From NCBI GenBank assembly GCA_028289345.1, contig JANQQL010000050.1, positions 514,370-578,369 on the forward strand: a stretch of 64,000 bases of DNA. Reading direction: 5' to 3'. A model generated the notes under the pieces. That model was not told where the DNA came from. It made no database searches and saw nothing but the letters and a program-made list of their open reading frames with translations. Origin of the DNA: Planctomycetota bacterium (GTDB lineage: Bacteria > Planctomycetota > B15-G4 > SIAN01). Made by a program: the position numbers and the translations under genes. Positions within the stretch are counted from its first letter, which is position 1; each line of letters starts with the position of its first letter. Shown piece after piece: positions 46,483 through 55,940 of this stretch.

Positions 46483-47043
46483 ATGGCAAGTCCGGAAGAG
46501 ATGGCGCAGAAGATGCTGGACAACATTCCCGAGAAGACTGGGAAGACGTTGAAGCAATGGTTCACCTTGGTGAAGAAGTCCGGCGCTGCCAAGCACGGCG
46601 AGATCGTCAAGTTCTTGAAGGGCGATCATGAAGTCACCCACGGCTACGCCAATCTGATCGCCCGTCAGTTCCTGGATGCGGGCCAGCCGAGTGCCTCCAG
46701 CGGAGATTTGGTGGAAGCTCAGTACGGTGGCGACAAAGCAGCGTTGCTACCGATCTACGAAGCTCTCATCAAAGAGGCGCAGAAGCTCGGCAAAGACGTC
46801 GAGGTGTCTCCCAAGAAGGCCTACGTGAGCTTGCGGCGCAAGAAGCAGTTCGGCTTGATTCAGCCATCCACCAAGACGCGCGTCGACCTGGGCCTCAACC
46901 TGAAGGGTGTTGCGGCAAAGGGCAGGCTCGAAAAGTCCGGGTCGTTCAACTCCATGGTGTCGCACCGGGTGAAGCTGAGCAAAAAGTCCGAGGTCAACGC
47001 GGAACTCAAGAAGTGGCTGAAAGAGGCGTACGAGGGCGCGTGA
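46483..47043 (+). CDS. DUF4287/DUF5655 domain protein
   Basis: A 186-aa small cytoplasmic protein. The N-terminal 60 residues match DUF4287 (MLDNIPEKTGKTLKQW and FLKGDHEVTHGYANLIARQF). The C-terminal 110 residues match DUF5655 (PIYEALIKEAQKLG, KKAYVSLRRKKQFGLIQPST and RVDLGLNLKG). The combination is common but has no established function; it may bind nucleic acid or a ligand. AGGAGATCTC before ATG 46483 is a strong ribosome binding site. Confidence 0.8.
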   Translation: MASPEEMAQKMLDNIPEKTGKTLKQWFTLVKKSGAAKHGEIVKFLKGDHEVTHGYANLIARQFLDAGQPSASSGDLVEAQYGGDKAALLPIYEALIKEAQKLGKDVEVSPKKAYVSLRRKKQFGLIQPSTKTRVDLGLNLKGVAAKGRLEKSGSFNSMVSHRVKLSKKSEVNAELKKWLKEAYEGA

Positions 47044-47051
47044 TCCGGGGA

Positions 47052-49871
47052 TCAGGGGATCCGAATGCGGAACACCTGGGGGCCGTTGTCGTCGCGGACC
47101 TGAATGCGGTCGGGAATCACCGGTCCCCTCCGGTGAGACAAGGTGTATTCGCCGGGGCTCACACGGTAGGCCATTCGCGGAAGGTGGGCCTCCAAGCGAG
47201 GGATCTGGGTGCCCCGATGCCGGGCCTTGGGCGCTCCGCCCTCGCCCACGGAAACAAGGGGTACCGAGAAGCCCCACTCCTCTTCGTGGGGACTGGGATT
47301 CGCAAGCTCGATCTCTAGAACGACCGACGCCAACCGTGGCAACGTCCACTCATGGACGATGCCCGGTTCCCACCCGTCAATGGAGAGCATCTGCAGGGCT
47401 CCGGACTTGCGGAGATCCCCCGGCCACTGCACCCAGAGAAACGGGTCCGAAATATCGGCCAGAACTTCGAAAGTCCCGTCGTCCTGAACCGTTGCGACGT
47501 CCAGTTCTTCCCCGTGGGCCCAGTGTGGAGGGCCGCCATTGCCTGTCGAGCGAACCAGGATTCCGGCGACCCCCGAGCCATCGAAGGCGCGCAGGCGTCC
47601 GCGGAACATCGGCTGTCTCGTGAAAGCCACGGTGGTTTCGACATGGCCGCTCTTCGGCATAGACAACATCCACCGCTTCTTTTCATAGCCCGGGGTCTCT
47701 AGGACGAGATCCCAGTTCCCCGCGAGCATCGATGTTTCCACGATGTTGCCGTCAAGGGATTGCCGGTATGGCTTGCGCAAGTGATGGTTTTCGGGTTTGT
47801 CCGCGGGGCCTCCGGTGATTCTCAAGCTTTCCGTGGGAATTGGGTCGCCGGTGCCTTCCTCCACGAGTTCCAGGCGGAGCTTGCCTTTGTGGTGAAGCGC
47901 GTTTGCGTAGTAGGGAACTGCCACGGAGTCGACCCACTCCGTCCAGAGCTCTTCTGCGGTCGGTTTCGGCTTCGCGGTGTGGACCACGGGCACGTAGGTC
48001 AACGGCGGAAGTTCGATGGACTCCGTCGCGTCTTTGTAGGGCCCGAACGGCCCCACCATCCCTCGCTCGTCCGCCTCTCGAAAGGACCCCGCCACGACGA
48101 CCCAGTACGGAAGCTTTGGTACCTCGAATTCGAACTCACGCATCGAGTCGGTGGGGGAAAGCGTGTGGAAACGCACAGCACGGAGATCGTCGTGGACGTC
48201 GTCTTCGTTCAGGAAGACCCGCACCGTCGCTTGTTGCCTCTGCGGCTCGTCCGGGGTCAGAACAGGGTTCTGGATCCGGAAGGTCCCGTGCACCGCGAAA
48301 GCCTGTTTCGGTTCGAGGACAACCTCTAGTTGGGCACCATCGAAAAGCGGTTCTTCGACGCGCAGGGAGTGAGGGAGATATTTGGGCACCTGAATCTCGA
48401 GCGCTGCCACCGTTTCCGCGGGTCGATCCAGGAAGAGGGAGAACTTCACCTGTTGCCCAGGTCCCATGGGGGAGAGATCGAAGCTGTTCTCGTCTGTCGG
48501 TGCAGTGGCCATCGAAGACACGACCGCAGGGCGAGGCACTAATGCGTAGCTCGTCGCACTGCCATCCAGGAACTGAACGTGAGCGTTGTGGGCCCCTTGG
48601 CTCGGCGCGGGACGGTGGGTGCCCTCGACGATCGTCTTTACGTGGACGACCCATTGAGGCGGTAACACGAGTTCTCGAAACTCGTTTGGGTCTTGCCACC
48701 AGTCCGGGAGCGAGTGCCGGTACCCATCGGCGGTCCAGACCGATGCAATGACGGTGGCCCGACCCGTGAGAGTGAACCTTCCGTCTGGTCCGGTCAGCGC
48801 CTCGCCGGGCTCCAGCTCGAAACCCTCCTCGCTGGGGCCGTGATAGATGGTGTTTTCGTTGCGCCGGCCCACCGCGTAGATCCGGCTCAGCAAGTGCTCG
48901 AGTCGTCCCGGATTCATGCTGACCAAGGCTCCCGCAACCGGCGTGCGATCTTGCGAGAGGACGATTCCGTGGCGTTGCTCCGGACTCTCGATGACGACGT
49001 CCGGCAGAGTCACTTCCTGTCCGTCGACGACTGAAGTGCGTTGGAAGGATTGACTGTTGAAGAAGGTGAAGACCAGTGAGACCGAGAGGAAGTGCTCGGG
49101 GCTCGGTTGGCCATCGCGAATCCAGATCTTCCGAGCCCGGTCTCTGACCGCATGGACGGAGTAATGTCCGTGCTCGTCGGTGATCCCGAGACTCTCTCGG
49201 AAAGTCTGTTCGAGACGGGCGAGCCCTGGGCTTGCGTGAGTCAAGAATACCTCGACCCCTTCGACCGGTTGGGAATGCTCGTTGACCACTCGACCGGAGA
49301 TGGTGCCACCCCGCGCGGCCCGTAGCTCCAAGTGACGGGTCGCATTTTCCGGCAACCACGTGGCCGCCCACGTGATGGCATGGGGAGGTTGGCGCGCGCT
49401 CTCCACGATGACCGTGTCTTCCGGCAGGCCGTGGATGGTCGCCCGACCGAACTCGTCAGTCTTGCCCCGGGCGTAGTGGCGCATCCGGCGTTCGCTGAAC
49501 ACCTGGAACTCGATCTCTGGGAGCGGAGATCCAGTCTCATCGTCCACCACGCTCAGTTCGAGCACTCCCTCGTAGTTGCCCGGAATGTCCGCCTCCAGCG
49601 CGGGAGTCGTGGGGACATCGATTCGTTGCACCCGCGCGGTCGGGGATTCCTTTGGCGTCTCGTTCTCGGCGGTGACCAACGAAGCCGGGCCCACCGAGTT
49701 GGGACGTGAGGACTCTTGCGTGTCGGACTTCCCGGGGAGCGTCTTGCCTGGATCCGGTTCGAGGAAGAAAAGGGCCACGCTCGCCAGTGTCCCCAGACAA
49801 GCGATGACCAGAAACGCGGAGAGGCCCCGGCCGGAGACCACGCGCTTCGAGGAGGATTGCCTGACAGTCAA
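47052..49871 (-). CDS. Membrane-anchored carboxypeptidase-regulatory-like domain protein
   Basis: A 939-aa protein with one N-terminal membrane helix (SAFLVIACLGTLASVALFFL) and a large periplasmic part. Repeated beta-sandwich units of the carboxypeptidase regulatory type are seen: ELSVVDDETGSPLPEIEFQV, then TISGRVVNEHSQPVEGVEVF, IVLSQDRTPVAGALVSMNPG, and RGRLRAFDGSGVAGILVRST. Each has the pattern G-x-V-x-D...P-V-x-G-x-x-V. Between them are GRATIHGLPEDTVIV and GRFTLTGRAT strands. No catalytic domain is visible. TTG 49871 (GGGG site upstream) is the most likely start; ATGs at 50060 and 50096 would add a long basic stretch. Probably a surface or scaffold protein; role unknown. Confidence 0.75.
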   Translation of the reverse strand: MTVRQSSSKRVVSGRGLSAFLVIACLGTLASVALFFLEPDPGKTLPGKSDTQESSRPNSVGPASLVTAENETPKESPTARVQRIDVPTTPALEADIPGNYEGVLELSVVDDETGSPLPEIEFQVFSERRMRHYARGKTDEFGRATIHGLPEDTVIVESARQPPHAITWAATWLPENATRHLELRAARGGTISGRVVNEHSQPVEGVEVFLTHASPGLARLEQTFRESLGITDEHGHYSVHAVRDRARKIWIRDGQPSPEHFLSVSLVFTFFNSQSFQRTSVVDGQEVTLPDVVIESPEQRHGIVLSQDRTPVAGALVSMNPGRLEHLLSRIYAVGRRNENTIYHGPSEEGFELEPGEALTGPDGRFTLTGRATVIASVWTADGYRHSLPDWWQDPNEFRELVLPPQWVVHVKTIVEGTHRPAPSQGAHNAHVQFLDGSATSYALVPRPAVVSSMATAPTDENSFDLSPMGPGQQVKFSLFLDRPAETVAALEIQVPKYLPHSLRVEEPLFDGAQLEVVLEPKQAFAVHGTFRIQNPVLTPDEPQRQQATVRVFLNEDDVHDDLRAVRFHTLSPTDSMREFEFEVPKLPYWVVVAGSFREADERGMVGPFGPYKDATESIELPPLTYVPVVHTAKPKPTAEELWTEWVDSVAVPYYANALHHKGKLRLELVEEGTGDPIPTESLRITGGPADKPENHHLRKPYRQSLDGNIVETSMLAGNWDLVLETPGYEKKRWMLSMPKSGHVETTVAFTRQPMFRGRLRAFDGSGVAGILVRSTGNGGPPHWAHGEELDVATVQDDGTFEVLADISDPFLWVQWPGDLRKSGALQMLSIDGWEPGIVHEWTLPRLASVVLEIELANPSPHEEEWGFSVPLVSVGEGGAPKARHRGTQIPRLEAHLPRMAYRVSPGEYTLSHRRGPVIPDRIQVRDDNGPQVFRIRIP

Positions 49872-50272
49872 CGCACTTCCCCGCCCATCGCTGTGTCGAT
49901 CTCCCAGAGTTGGAGGGCGCTGCACAAGATTGATTCTCGGTGAGGGGAAGTCACGGCGGTTGGGAAGACACCTTCGAGTGCGTTCATTTCGGCCATGACC
50001 CTGGACCGCTTCTGAGTCTGCGTTCGCCCAGAGACGACTGATTGTAAGACTCCTGTTCATTCGCCGCGCTTCCACGATGCTCCAGAAGGCCGTCAACGAA
50101 CTCGAGGTTCTCGGACTGGGTCATGAGTTCGCTTCCGCTTCGCGGGATCGGCTCCGCCGTCCGGCCGGACTCCCCTGCCCTCGGGGCGGTCCCCGGAGGG
50201 GGATGAGCCGTTTTCCAAGCGTCCCGTCAAAAACTCTCGTCACTCAGCTCCCGAGCTTCGTCTGGACGGGCA
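49872..50272. other. Intergenic region before the sigma factor operon
   Basis: A 401-base gap if the TTG start of the divergent gene is right. No gene is recognised. A very weak similarity to the dispersed repeat ends is seen near 50055-50100 (CAGAAGGCCGTCAACGAAC). No clear promoter was found. Confidence 0.35.
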
Positions 50273-50917
50273 GTGCAGGAGAAAGCGAGCGAGTTGAGTT
50301 CGGCCCGAGAACAGCGGACGAAGCACCTGATCGAGCGGATGGCCCGCGGCGACGGACCGGCCTTCGACGAGATGGTGCGCCTTTGGGATGAGACGTTCCT
50401 CGCCCTGGGGTATCGGCTGCTGGGGGATGTGCACGAAGCGGAGGACGTTCGGCAGGTGGCGTGGATGCGCATCCAGGACCATCGCCGCAAGCTGGCGGAC
50501 GTCGGCTCGCCGAGTTCGTGGATGTTCCAGGTGCTGATCAATCTGTGTCGAGACCGAATTCGCCACTTCGGACGTTCGGGTTCGCTGGAAAGCCACCACG
50601 CGGAGTCGGAGGGGCTGGAAGAACGGTTGGCGGCTCCTCAGCTGACTCCCGCGGCGCGCCTGGAGGTGCAGGAGTCTCGGGATGCGGTGGCACAAGCCGT
50701 TGCCGGGCTTCCCGCTCCGCTGCGCGAATGCATCGTGCTCCGCCACTACCACGGCCAGTCCGTGTCTCAGATCGCGGCAATCGTGGGGCGACCGCGGACC
50801 ACGGTGCACACTCATCTCACTCGTTCTCTGGAACAACTGGCCCGAACCCTCGGGCATTTGCGTGACGAAGATCGAACGGTTCCCCAAGAACCACCGAGGC
50901 CTTGCCATGAACTGTGA
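50273..50917 (+). CDS. ECF-type RNA polymerase sigma factor
   Basis: A 214-aa extracytoplasmic function sigma factor. Region 2: FDEMVRLWDETFLALGYRLL and EAEDVRQVAWMRIQDH. Region 4 helix-turn-helix: LPAPLRECIVLRHYHGQSVS, then QIAAIVGRPRTTVHTHLTRS. A linker of about 40 residues separates them. It overlaps the anti-sigma gene by 11 bases, so the pair is cotranscribed and coupled. The start is GTG 50273 with GGACGGG upstream. Likely autoregulated and released from the membrane anti-sigma by an unknown signal. Confidence 0.9.
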   Translation: MQEKASELSSAREQRTKHLIERMARGDGPAFDEMVRLWDETFLALGYRLLGDVHEAEDVRQVAWMRIQDHRRKLADVGSPSSWMFQVLINLCRDRIRHFGRSGSLESHHAESEGLEERLAAPQLTPAARLEVQESRDAVAQAVAGLPAPLRECIVLRHYHGQSVSQIAAIVGRPRTTVHTHLTRSLEQLARTLGHLRDEDRTVPQEPPRPCHEL

Positions 50918-51554
50918 AACTGCAAAAGAACAACTGGCGCTGGCTCTTTATGACGACCCGGAGCTCGAGGAACGGACCGAGTTGCAGCGGCATCTGAACA
51001 AGTGCTCGGCGTGTGGCGAAGTGTGGCAAGCTTTCCGGGAGACTCGCCGAAGTTTGGATGGGTTTCCTCTTCCCCCATCGGGTGCGGTGCCTCGATCGAG
51101 TGGGTCCACGGTTTCCGACCCGCGTCCGCATTTCTCGCGATGGAGGATGGTGGGGAGAGCTGCGGCGGCGGTGGTTTTGGTGGGGCTCTCCTTCTTCGGC
51201 TTGGCCTCCCTGGCGCGCTGGCAGATCGAGTTCCGCGACGGGGGCTTCTCCGTGCAGTGCGCCTGGAGCGATTCCGACGCACCACAGGCCGAGTCATTGA
51301 CCGATCACTCGTGGCACCAGCAGTGGGCGCTGCGATTTGCTGAATTCGAACGACGCCATGAGGAAGACTTGCTCGCGCTGACAGCGGCCATGGACCTGTC
51401 TCGCGAGCAGGATTCGCGGCGTCACTGGGAGCAGCTTCGGCAGCTCGAAGAGAACACCAGCCGAGAGTTTCTCCTGGCGAGGAACGCGTGGGGGGAGCTG
51501 ATCCACGCGGTGAACAATCGTGTGCCGTGGAATGGAGTGGTCATTCCGCGGTGA
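50907..51554 (+). CDS. Zinc-finger anti-sigma factor, membrane-bound
   Basis: A 215-aa protein. The N-terminal anti-sigma domain has H29-x3-C33-x2-C36 (HLNKCSAC) plus an upstream C3, the ZAS motif. One membrane helix (RAAAAVVLVGLSFFGLASLA) follows near residue 85-105. The C-terminal periplasmic part is rich in charged helices and might be the sensor. Partner of the ECF sigma factor with which it overlaps. Confidence 0.85.
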   Translation: MNCETAKEQLALALYDDPELEERTELQRHLNKCSACGEVWQAFRETRRSLDGFPLPPSGAVPRSSGSTVSDPRPHFSRWRMVGRAAAAVVLVGLSFFGLASLARWQIEFRDGGFSVQCAWSDSDAPQAESLTDHSWHQQWALRFAEFERRHEEDLLALTAAMDLSREQDSRRHWEQLRQLEENTSREFLLARNAWGELIHAVNNRVPWNGVVIPR

Positions 51555-51695
51555 GACTGGCTTCTGAGGGACAACCAATGTCCGCGGAAGACAAACCCAA
51601 CGAAATTCAATCGTGATGGCGAACCGCTTCTCCAGGGTCGCAGTGGACGGTCAAGCGACCCAGGGAAGCGCCGCGTGTCACAGGGAGGATCAACC

Positions 51696-52589
51696 ATGAT
51701 GTGGATGTGCGTTGCCGTGGTGACGGCCATGACCTGTCAGGAGGTTCCGGGTGCGGGCTCGAGCGGGAACCGGTGGAGTCAGGATCCCGGGCGAGACCAG
51801 GTGCTCGAGGACCTGGCCGTGTTGGAACGCCTGCTCGCCAAGAGTCTCGCCGAGCAGGCCAAGGAAATCGCCGGGCCCTCAGAGGGCGTGAGCTTCTTCA
51901 CTCCGAACACGCCGCGCTACTTGAACGGACTGACGGGTGGCGTGGCGCTCAACACGAACGGCTACTCCTATTTCGGCGGATCCGCTCGTCCGGATGTTCG
52001 CTCCGATTACTTGCCGGGAATCGGCGCCGTGCTGAGCTTGGATCTCAGCGTGCGGCTGGAGTTGGTGGAGGACGAAGAAGAGGAAAGCGATTCGAAAGTG
52101 GATCGCGAAGCGGATCTGTGGGATCAGGCGAAGGCAGAGATGGAAGGGGGTTCGACGGGTTTCGCCTGGTCGAAGGAGTCGGAGGGCGTCTACATGGTGG
52201 ATGGCCAGTCGCTTCCCAACTCCCAGGAGAAGTTCGAGAAACTCACCTATCGCTACTCTGTTGATGCGCTTGCCGATCTCGAACACACCTTGCTGCGAAT
52301 CCTCGCTGACTACGGCCACCGCGTCGATCTTCCCATGGGTGAGTCGTTGACCGTGTCCGTTCACCTGCGCCCCGGTCGCTTGGTCTCGGCGCCTTCCGGG
52401 GGAGGTTCGGGCGCTGGAGTCACGGTGGGTGCGTTGTTCCAGTACACCCGCGACAACGCCAGCCGCTGGATCGTTCCGGGTCCTCGCCGTCTGGTTGTCG
52501 GGCTCGCCATGAAAGACTTGGTGGGCTACCGCGACTCACGTTTGGACTGGAGGGATGTGGAGGATCGAGCACGGGTGCATACGTTCTAG
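51696..52589 (+). CDS. Exported protein of unknown function in the sigma operon
   Basis: A 297-aa protein that I do not recognise. A short hydrophobic N-terminus (MMWMCVAVVTAMTCQEVPGA) suggests export. The first part has a heptad-like helix (DQVLEDLAVLERLLAKSLAE). A DEEEESDSKVDREADL segment is strongly acidic. The end is compact and beta-rich (TVSVHLRPGRLVSAPSGG). GGGAGG 6 bases upstream of ATG 51696 is a strong site. It lies 141 bases after the anti-sigma gene and may be part of, or a target of, that operon. Confidence 0.7.
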   Translation: MMWMCVAVVTAMTCQEVPGAGSSGNRWSQDPGRDQVLEDLAVLERLLAKSLAEQAKEIAGPSEGVSFFTPNTPRYLNGLTGGVALNTNGYSYFGGSARPDVRSDYLPGIGAVLSLDLSVRLELVEDEEEESDSKVDREADLWDQAKAEMEGGSTGFAWSKESEGVYMVDGQSLPNSQEKFEKLTYRYSVDALADLEHTLLRILADYGHRVDLPMGESLTVSVHLRPGRLVSAPSGGGSGAGVTVGALFQYTRDNASRWIVPGPRRLVVGLAMKDLVGYRDSRLDWRDVEDRARVHTF

Positions 52590-52871
52590 GGAGTTGCTTT
52601 CGATGTTTGTGTCGGTGGGCCCGCTGCCGACAACGGTCCCTGGCTGGGGGCGGTTCAAAGAGCCCTCCGAAATCTTTGACTGCCGACCCCGAATCTCTCT
52701 CGCTGTTTTTGGTGTCGCTCGGAAGCAGCCTCGGTCCATGGGTTTCCCCTTTGACCGAGGCTGTTGCCTTTTCCGACCGAGCCTTGACCGCTGCCCCTCG
52801 GTGTTGCACAACCGGCAGGGGGCCAACCTGCTCGGGGTGTGCCGGCGGTCAGACAGCGGAAAGGAGCGGCG

Positions 52872-53348
52872 ATGGAAAGTGAACGAATCCAGGGCCAAAT
52901 GCGGGAATTGATCGAGGGCAAGCCTTGGCTCGGACCGAGCGTGCTCGACATCCTGAAGCCGGTGACCGCGGCCCAAGCCGCCGCGAATCCCGTCCCTCAC
53001 GTGCATGGGATCTGGGAGTTGCTGCTCCACCTGACTGAAACTCAGGAGTACCTGATGCGTCGCCTCGGCGGGGATCCTTGCCAGGGAGAGGTGCCCGAAG
53101 AGTACTGGCCCGAGGTTCCCGAGCCGACGGAGGATGCCTGGCAGGCGGCGATCGAAACGTTTCGTCGCAACGAAGGGCGCTTGCGGGATGCCGCAGCCCA
53201 GCGCCTCGAGAAGTCGCCGCTGGAAGAGCCGATCGTCCCGGGGGGCTTTTCCCTGTACGACACGTTGCACGGTCATTGCGAACACACCGCCTACCACGTG
53301 GGGCAAATGTCGCTGATGTATCGCACCCAGGTGGGTCGGTCGCGGTAG
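52872..53348 (+). CDS. DinB family protein
   Basis: A 158-aa four-helix protein of the DinB/DUF664 type. The metal-binding histidine triad is in HVHGIWELLLHL (first helix) and TLHGHCEHTAYHVGQMSLMY (last helix). Such proteins resemble mycothiol- or bacillithiol-dependent transferases, here with unknown thiol. AAGGAG lies just before ATG 52872. Confidence 0.85.
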   Translation: MESERIQGQMRELIEGKPWLGPSVLDILKPVTAAQAAANPVPHVHGIWELLLHLTETQEYLMRRLGGDPCQGEVPEEYWPEVPEPTEDAWQAAIETFRRNEGRLRDAAAQRLEKSPLEEPIVPGGFSLYDTLHGHCEHTAYHVGQMSLMYRTQVGRSR

Positions 53349-53438
53349 TCGGTCAAAATGCTTGCAGTGGCGGAGGACGCGTTCCGGGGGCGTTATGATC
53401 GGAAGAGCCGTCCCGGCAACTGGGAGCGAGAACCGATC

Positions 53439-54215
53439 ATGTTGGCGCTTTACCGTGGAGTTGTGACTGTCACCCTGCTGGCGCTGCTGAGCGCCGGGAG
53501 CTGGTTTGGGTACGAGTTCCTGTACAAGCACGAGCGAGAGCTTCGCGAACGGGATGACAAGATCACGGAACAGGCGGAAGTGATCGGCGGGCTCGAGCAG
53601 GACCTCGAGCAAAAAGAACAGGTGATTCGCGAGAAAGAAGAGACGATTCAGCGTCTTGACCTGGCCAATCGGTTACTGAAGGTGGATCGCCGCATGGCCC
53701 ACGTGGTGGTGATTGACCAGACCGACGGCGAAGAGGGGCAGCCAGGGACCACCAAGTTCAAGTTCGTCGAGGTGGACGCGGAAGGCAATCCTTTGGGGGA
53801 GGCCGAAGTCATCACCATCGAAGGGGACCTGCTGTACGTGGACGCCTGGGTGGTGAAGTTCGATGACTTGTTCGTCGAGCAGAACGACCCGCTGCGATCG
53901 GCCTCGCTGTGTTTGTTCCGGCGACTGTTTGGCGAACACGAGGCGCCGGTCAACGGGGTGGTCTTGGATGATCCTGCCGGCCGTCCCGAGGCCTATGGTG
54001 GCGCGGGGGCGACCGAGTTCGAGGCGAAGATCTGGGATGAATTCTGGGAGTACGCCAACGATCCGAAGAAAGCCGAACAGATGGGCATTCGAGCGGCGCA
54101 CGGAGAAGCGCCCAGCATGAAGCTGAAGAAAGGCCATCTGTATCGACTGACCCTGCGTGCCTCCGACGGGCTGACCTTCGAACCCGAGAAAATCCCTGCA
54201 GGAATTTCGGAGTGA
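53439..54215 (+). CDS. Membrane-anchored coiled-coil protein of unknown function
   Basis: A 258-aa protein. One N-terminal helix (VVTVTLLALLSAGSWFGYEF) is followed by a coiled coil of about 55 residues (ERELRERDDKITEQAEVI, LEQKEQVIREKEETIQRL) and a globular C-terminal domain with VVVIDQTDGEEGQ and YVDAWVVKFDDLFVEQNDPL. Probably a periplasmic protein held to the inner membrane. The family is not named here. GGAGCGAG precedes the ATG. Confidence 0.75.
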   Translation: MLALYRGVVTVTLLALLSAGSWFGYEFLYKHERELRERDDKITEQAEVIGGLEQDLEQKEQVIREKEETIQRLDLANRLLKVDRRMAHVVVIDQTDGEEGQPGTTKFKFVEVDAEGNPLGEAEVITIEGDLLYVDAWVVKFDDLFVEQNDPLRSASLCLFRRLFGEHEAPVNGVVLDDPAGRPEAYGGAGATEFEAKIWDEFWEYANDPKKAEQMGIRAAHGEAPSMKLKKGHLYRLTLRASDGLTFEPEKIPAGISE

Positions 54216-54385
54216 GGGGATTCACGACCCTTCTTTCCTTGTTGGTGAAGCAGACCTCGGTGTTTCGGCCCCGCTGGTTCTTGCAGAGCCCTTGGAAGGA
54301 TGTTCCGAGGCGAAGGGAGGCACGAGGGCGCGGTGGGGTCTTGCCGATTGCTTCGCGCTGTGACGATTCTCCGATTTCCGCGGTG

Positions 54386-55831
54386 GTGACCAAACGCTCC
54401 CGTTGGTCGAGTGGGCGATGGGCGTGGCTGACGGTGGGAGTCTTGTCGACTGCCGGTTGCGGAGGAGAGTCAGGCACCTCCTCGAGAGCTTCGAATCCGA
54501 ATGTCATCGTTGTGGTCATCGACACTCTTCGTGCGGATGCGCTGCCTTTGTACGGCAATTCTCGCAACACGTCGCCGTTCCTGAGCAGGGTGGCGGAGTC
54601 CGGGGTGGTGTTCGACACCGCTTGGTCCGTGTCCTCTTGGACTGCGCCCGCGACGGCCTCGATTCTGACGTCTTTGCATCCGTTCCAGCACCACGTGGAA
54701 AAGGGCTACCGGGCATACCAGCAACACCAGTCCGGGGACAACGAGCAGACCATCAGCCTGTCGCGGATTCCGGACTCGATCGAAACCATCGCCGAAGCGT
54801 TTCATCGCCAGGGCTACGCGACCTTCGGGATTGCGGACAACCCGAACATCTCGCCGCGCATGGGATTCGAGCGAGGTTTCGATCGCTTCGAAATGACCGA
54901 GTACAAGTCCGCGCAACGGGTCAACGAGACTCTCGAGAGCTGGCTCGAGGAGATTCGCGGGGCGGACTCTTTCTTCGTCTACCTGCACTACATGGACCCG
55001 CACATGCCTTACTTCCACCGGGCGCCTTGGTATGAGGGCTCGGACCCGTCGCTGGCAAAGGGAACGGTGGTGGGGGAGTCGCGCCGTACCGATTTGGAAC
55101 CTCCGGCTGCGGCGGCGGTGAAGCGAGCGCGCAAGGGCGATCTGGAGCCGGTCAAAAAATTCCGGCAGGAGGCGCTGCATGCCTACGAGAGTGAAATTCT
55201 CTACGTCGATTTCATGATCCAGAACGCTCTCGAGCTTTTGAATTGGGAGGACGCGGTGGTCATCGTCACCTCGGACCACGGCGAAGAGTTTCTCGATCAC
55301 GGCAACATTGGCCACGCGTTTCAGCTTTACAACGAGTTGCTGCAAGTCCCGATGCTGGTGCGCTTGCCCGGAGCCGATGCGCCGCGAGGCCGCGTCGAAC
55401 AGCCGGTGTCCGTGCTGGACGTGCTGCCCACGGCTCGCGACGCAGCCGGGCTGCCTGCGTCAGCACAGGATCAAGGGATCAGCTTGCTTCCGCTCATGGC
55501 CGGTGAGACTGGCGAACAGCGCACGTTTCTCGCGAGCCGTTTGCATCCTTTTCTGGCCGAGTACCGCTACAAGCGGGCGGTGGTCGATGGCAAGTACAAG
55601 CTCATCGCCGAAACTCCCGACGGGCCCCGCGAACTATTTGATTTGGACCGAGACTCGCGAGAACTTCGCAACCTGGCCAAGGAACGCAAGGGGTTCGTGC
55701 AAAAGATGTTTGGCGCGATGCAATCCGCCATGGAGGCGCTTCCCGAATTCGAGGAAGCTACCGCGGAACCCGTGACATTGAGCGAAGAACAGCGCGAGTT
55801 GTTGGAAGCGCTGGGTTATACGGACAACTGA
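54386..55831 (+). CDS. Sulfatase-superfamily hydrolase lipoprotein without CxPxR
   Basis: A 481-aa alkaline-phosphatase-superfamily protein. Lipobox in LSTAGCGG. Metal residues: VIDTLRADALPLYG, VTSDHGEEFLDHGNIGH. At the nucleophile position the sequence is SSWTAPATASILTSLHP. There is no CxPxR formylglycine motif, so a Thr (or Ser) must be the nucleophile, as in phosphoethanolamine transferases and some sulfatase-like enzymes. GTG 54386 gives a normal lipoprotein signal; the frame is open to GTG 54212, overlapping the upstream stop as GTGA, which would add 58 basic residues. Substrate not predicted. Confidence 0.8.
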   Translation: MTKRSRWSSGRWAWLTVGVLSTAGCGGESGTSSRASNPNVIVVVIDTLRADALPLYGNSRNTSPFLSRVAESGVVFDTAWSVSSWTAPATASILTSLHPFQHHVEKGYRAYQQHQSGDNEQTISLSRIPDSIETIAEAFHRQGYATFGIADNPNISPRMGFERGFDRFEMTEYKSAQRVNETLESWLEEIRGADSFFVYLHYMDPHMPYFHRAPWYEGSDPSLAKGTVVGESRRTDLEPPAAAAVKRARKGDLEPVKKFRQEALHAYESEILYVDFMIQNALELLNWEDAVVIVTSDHGEEFLDHGNIGHAFQLYNELLQVPMLVRLPGADAPRGRVEQPVSVLDVLPTARDAAGLPASAQDQGISLLPLMAGETGEQRTFLASRLHPFLAEYRYKRAVVDGKYKLIAETPDGPRELFDLDRDSRELRNLAKERKGFVQKMFGAMQSAMEALPEFEEATAEPVTLSEEQRELLEALGYTDN

Positions 55832-55940
55832 TCGCGGCTCGCGACCGTCATAGTCTTTCTGCTCGTTGACGCGCCCGAGCCCTTTGTCAGTCCGCGCGAC
55901 TCGGTTGACGTAAAGGCGATTCGAGAACTCCTGGCAGGGA

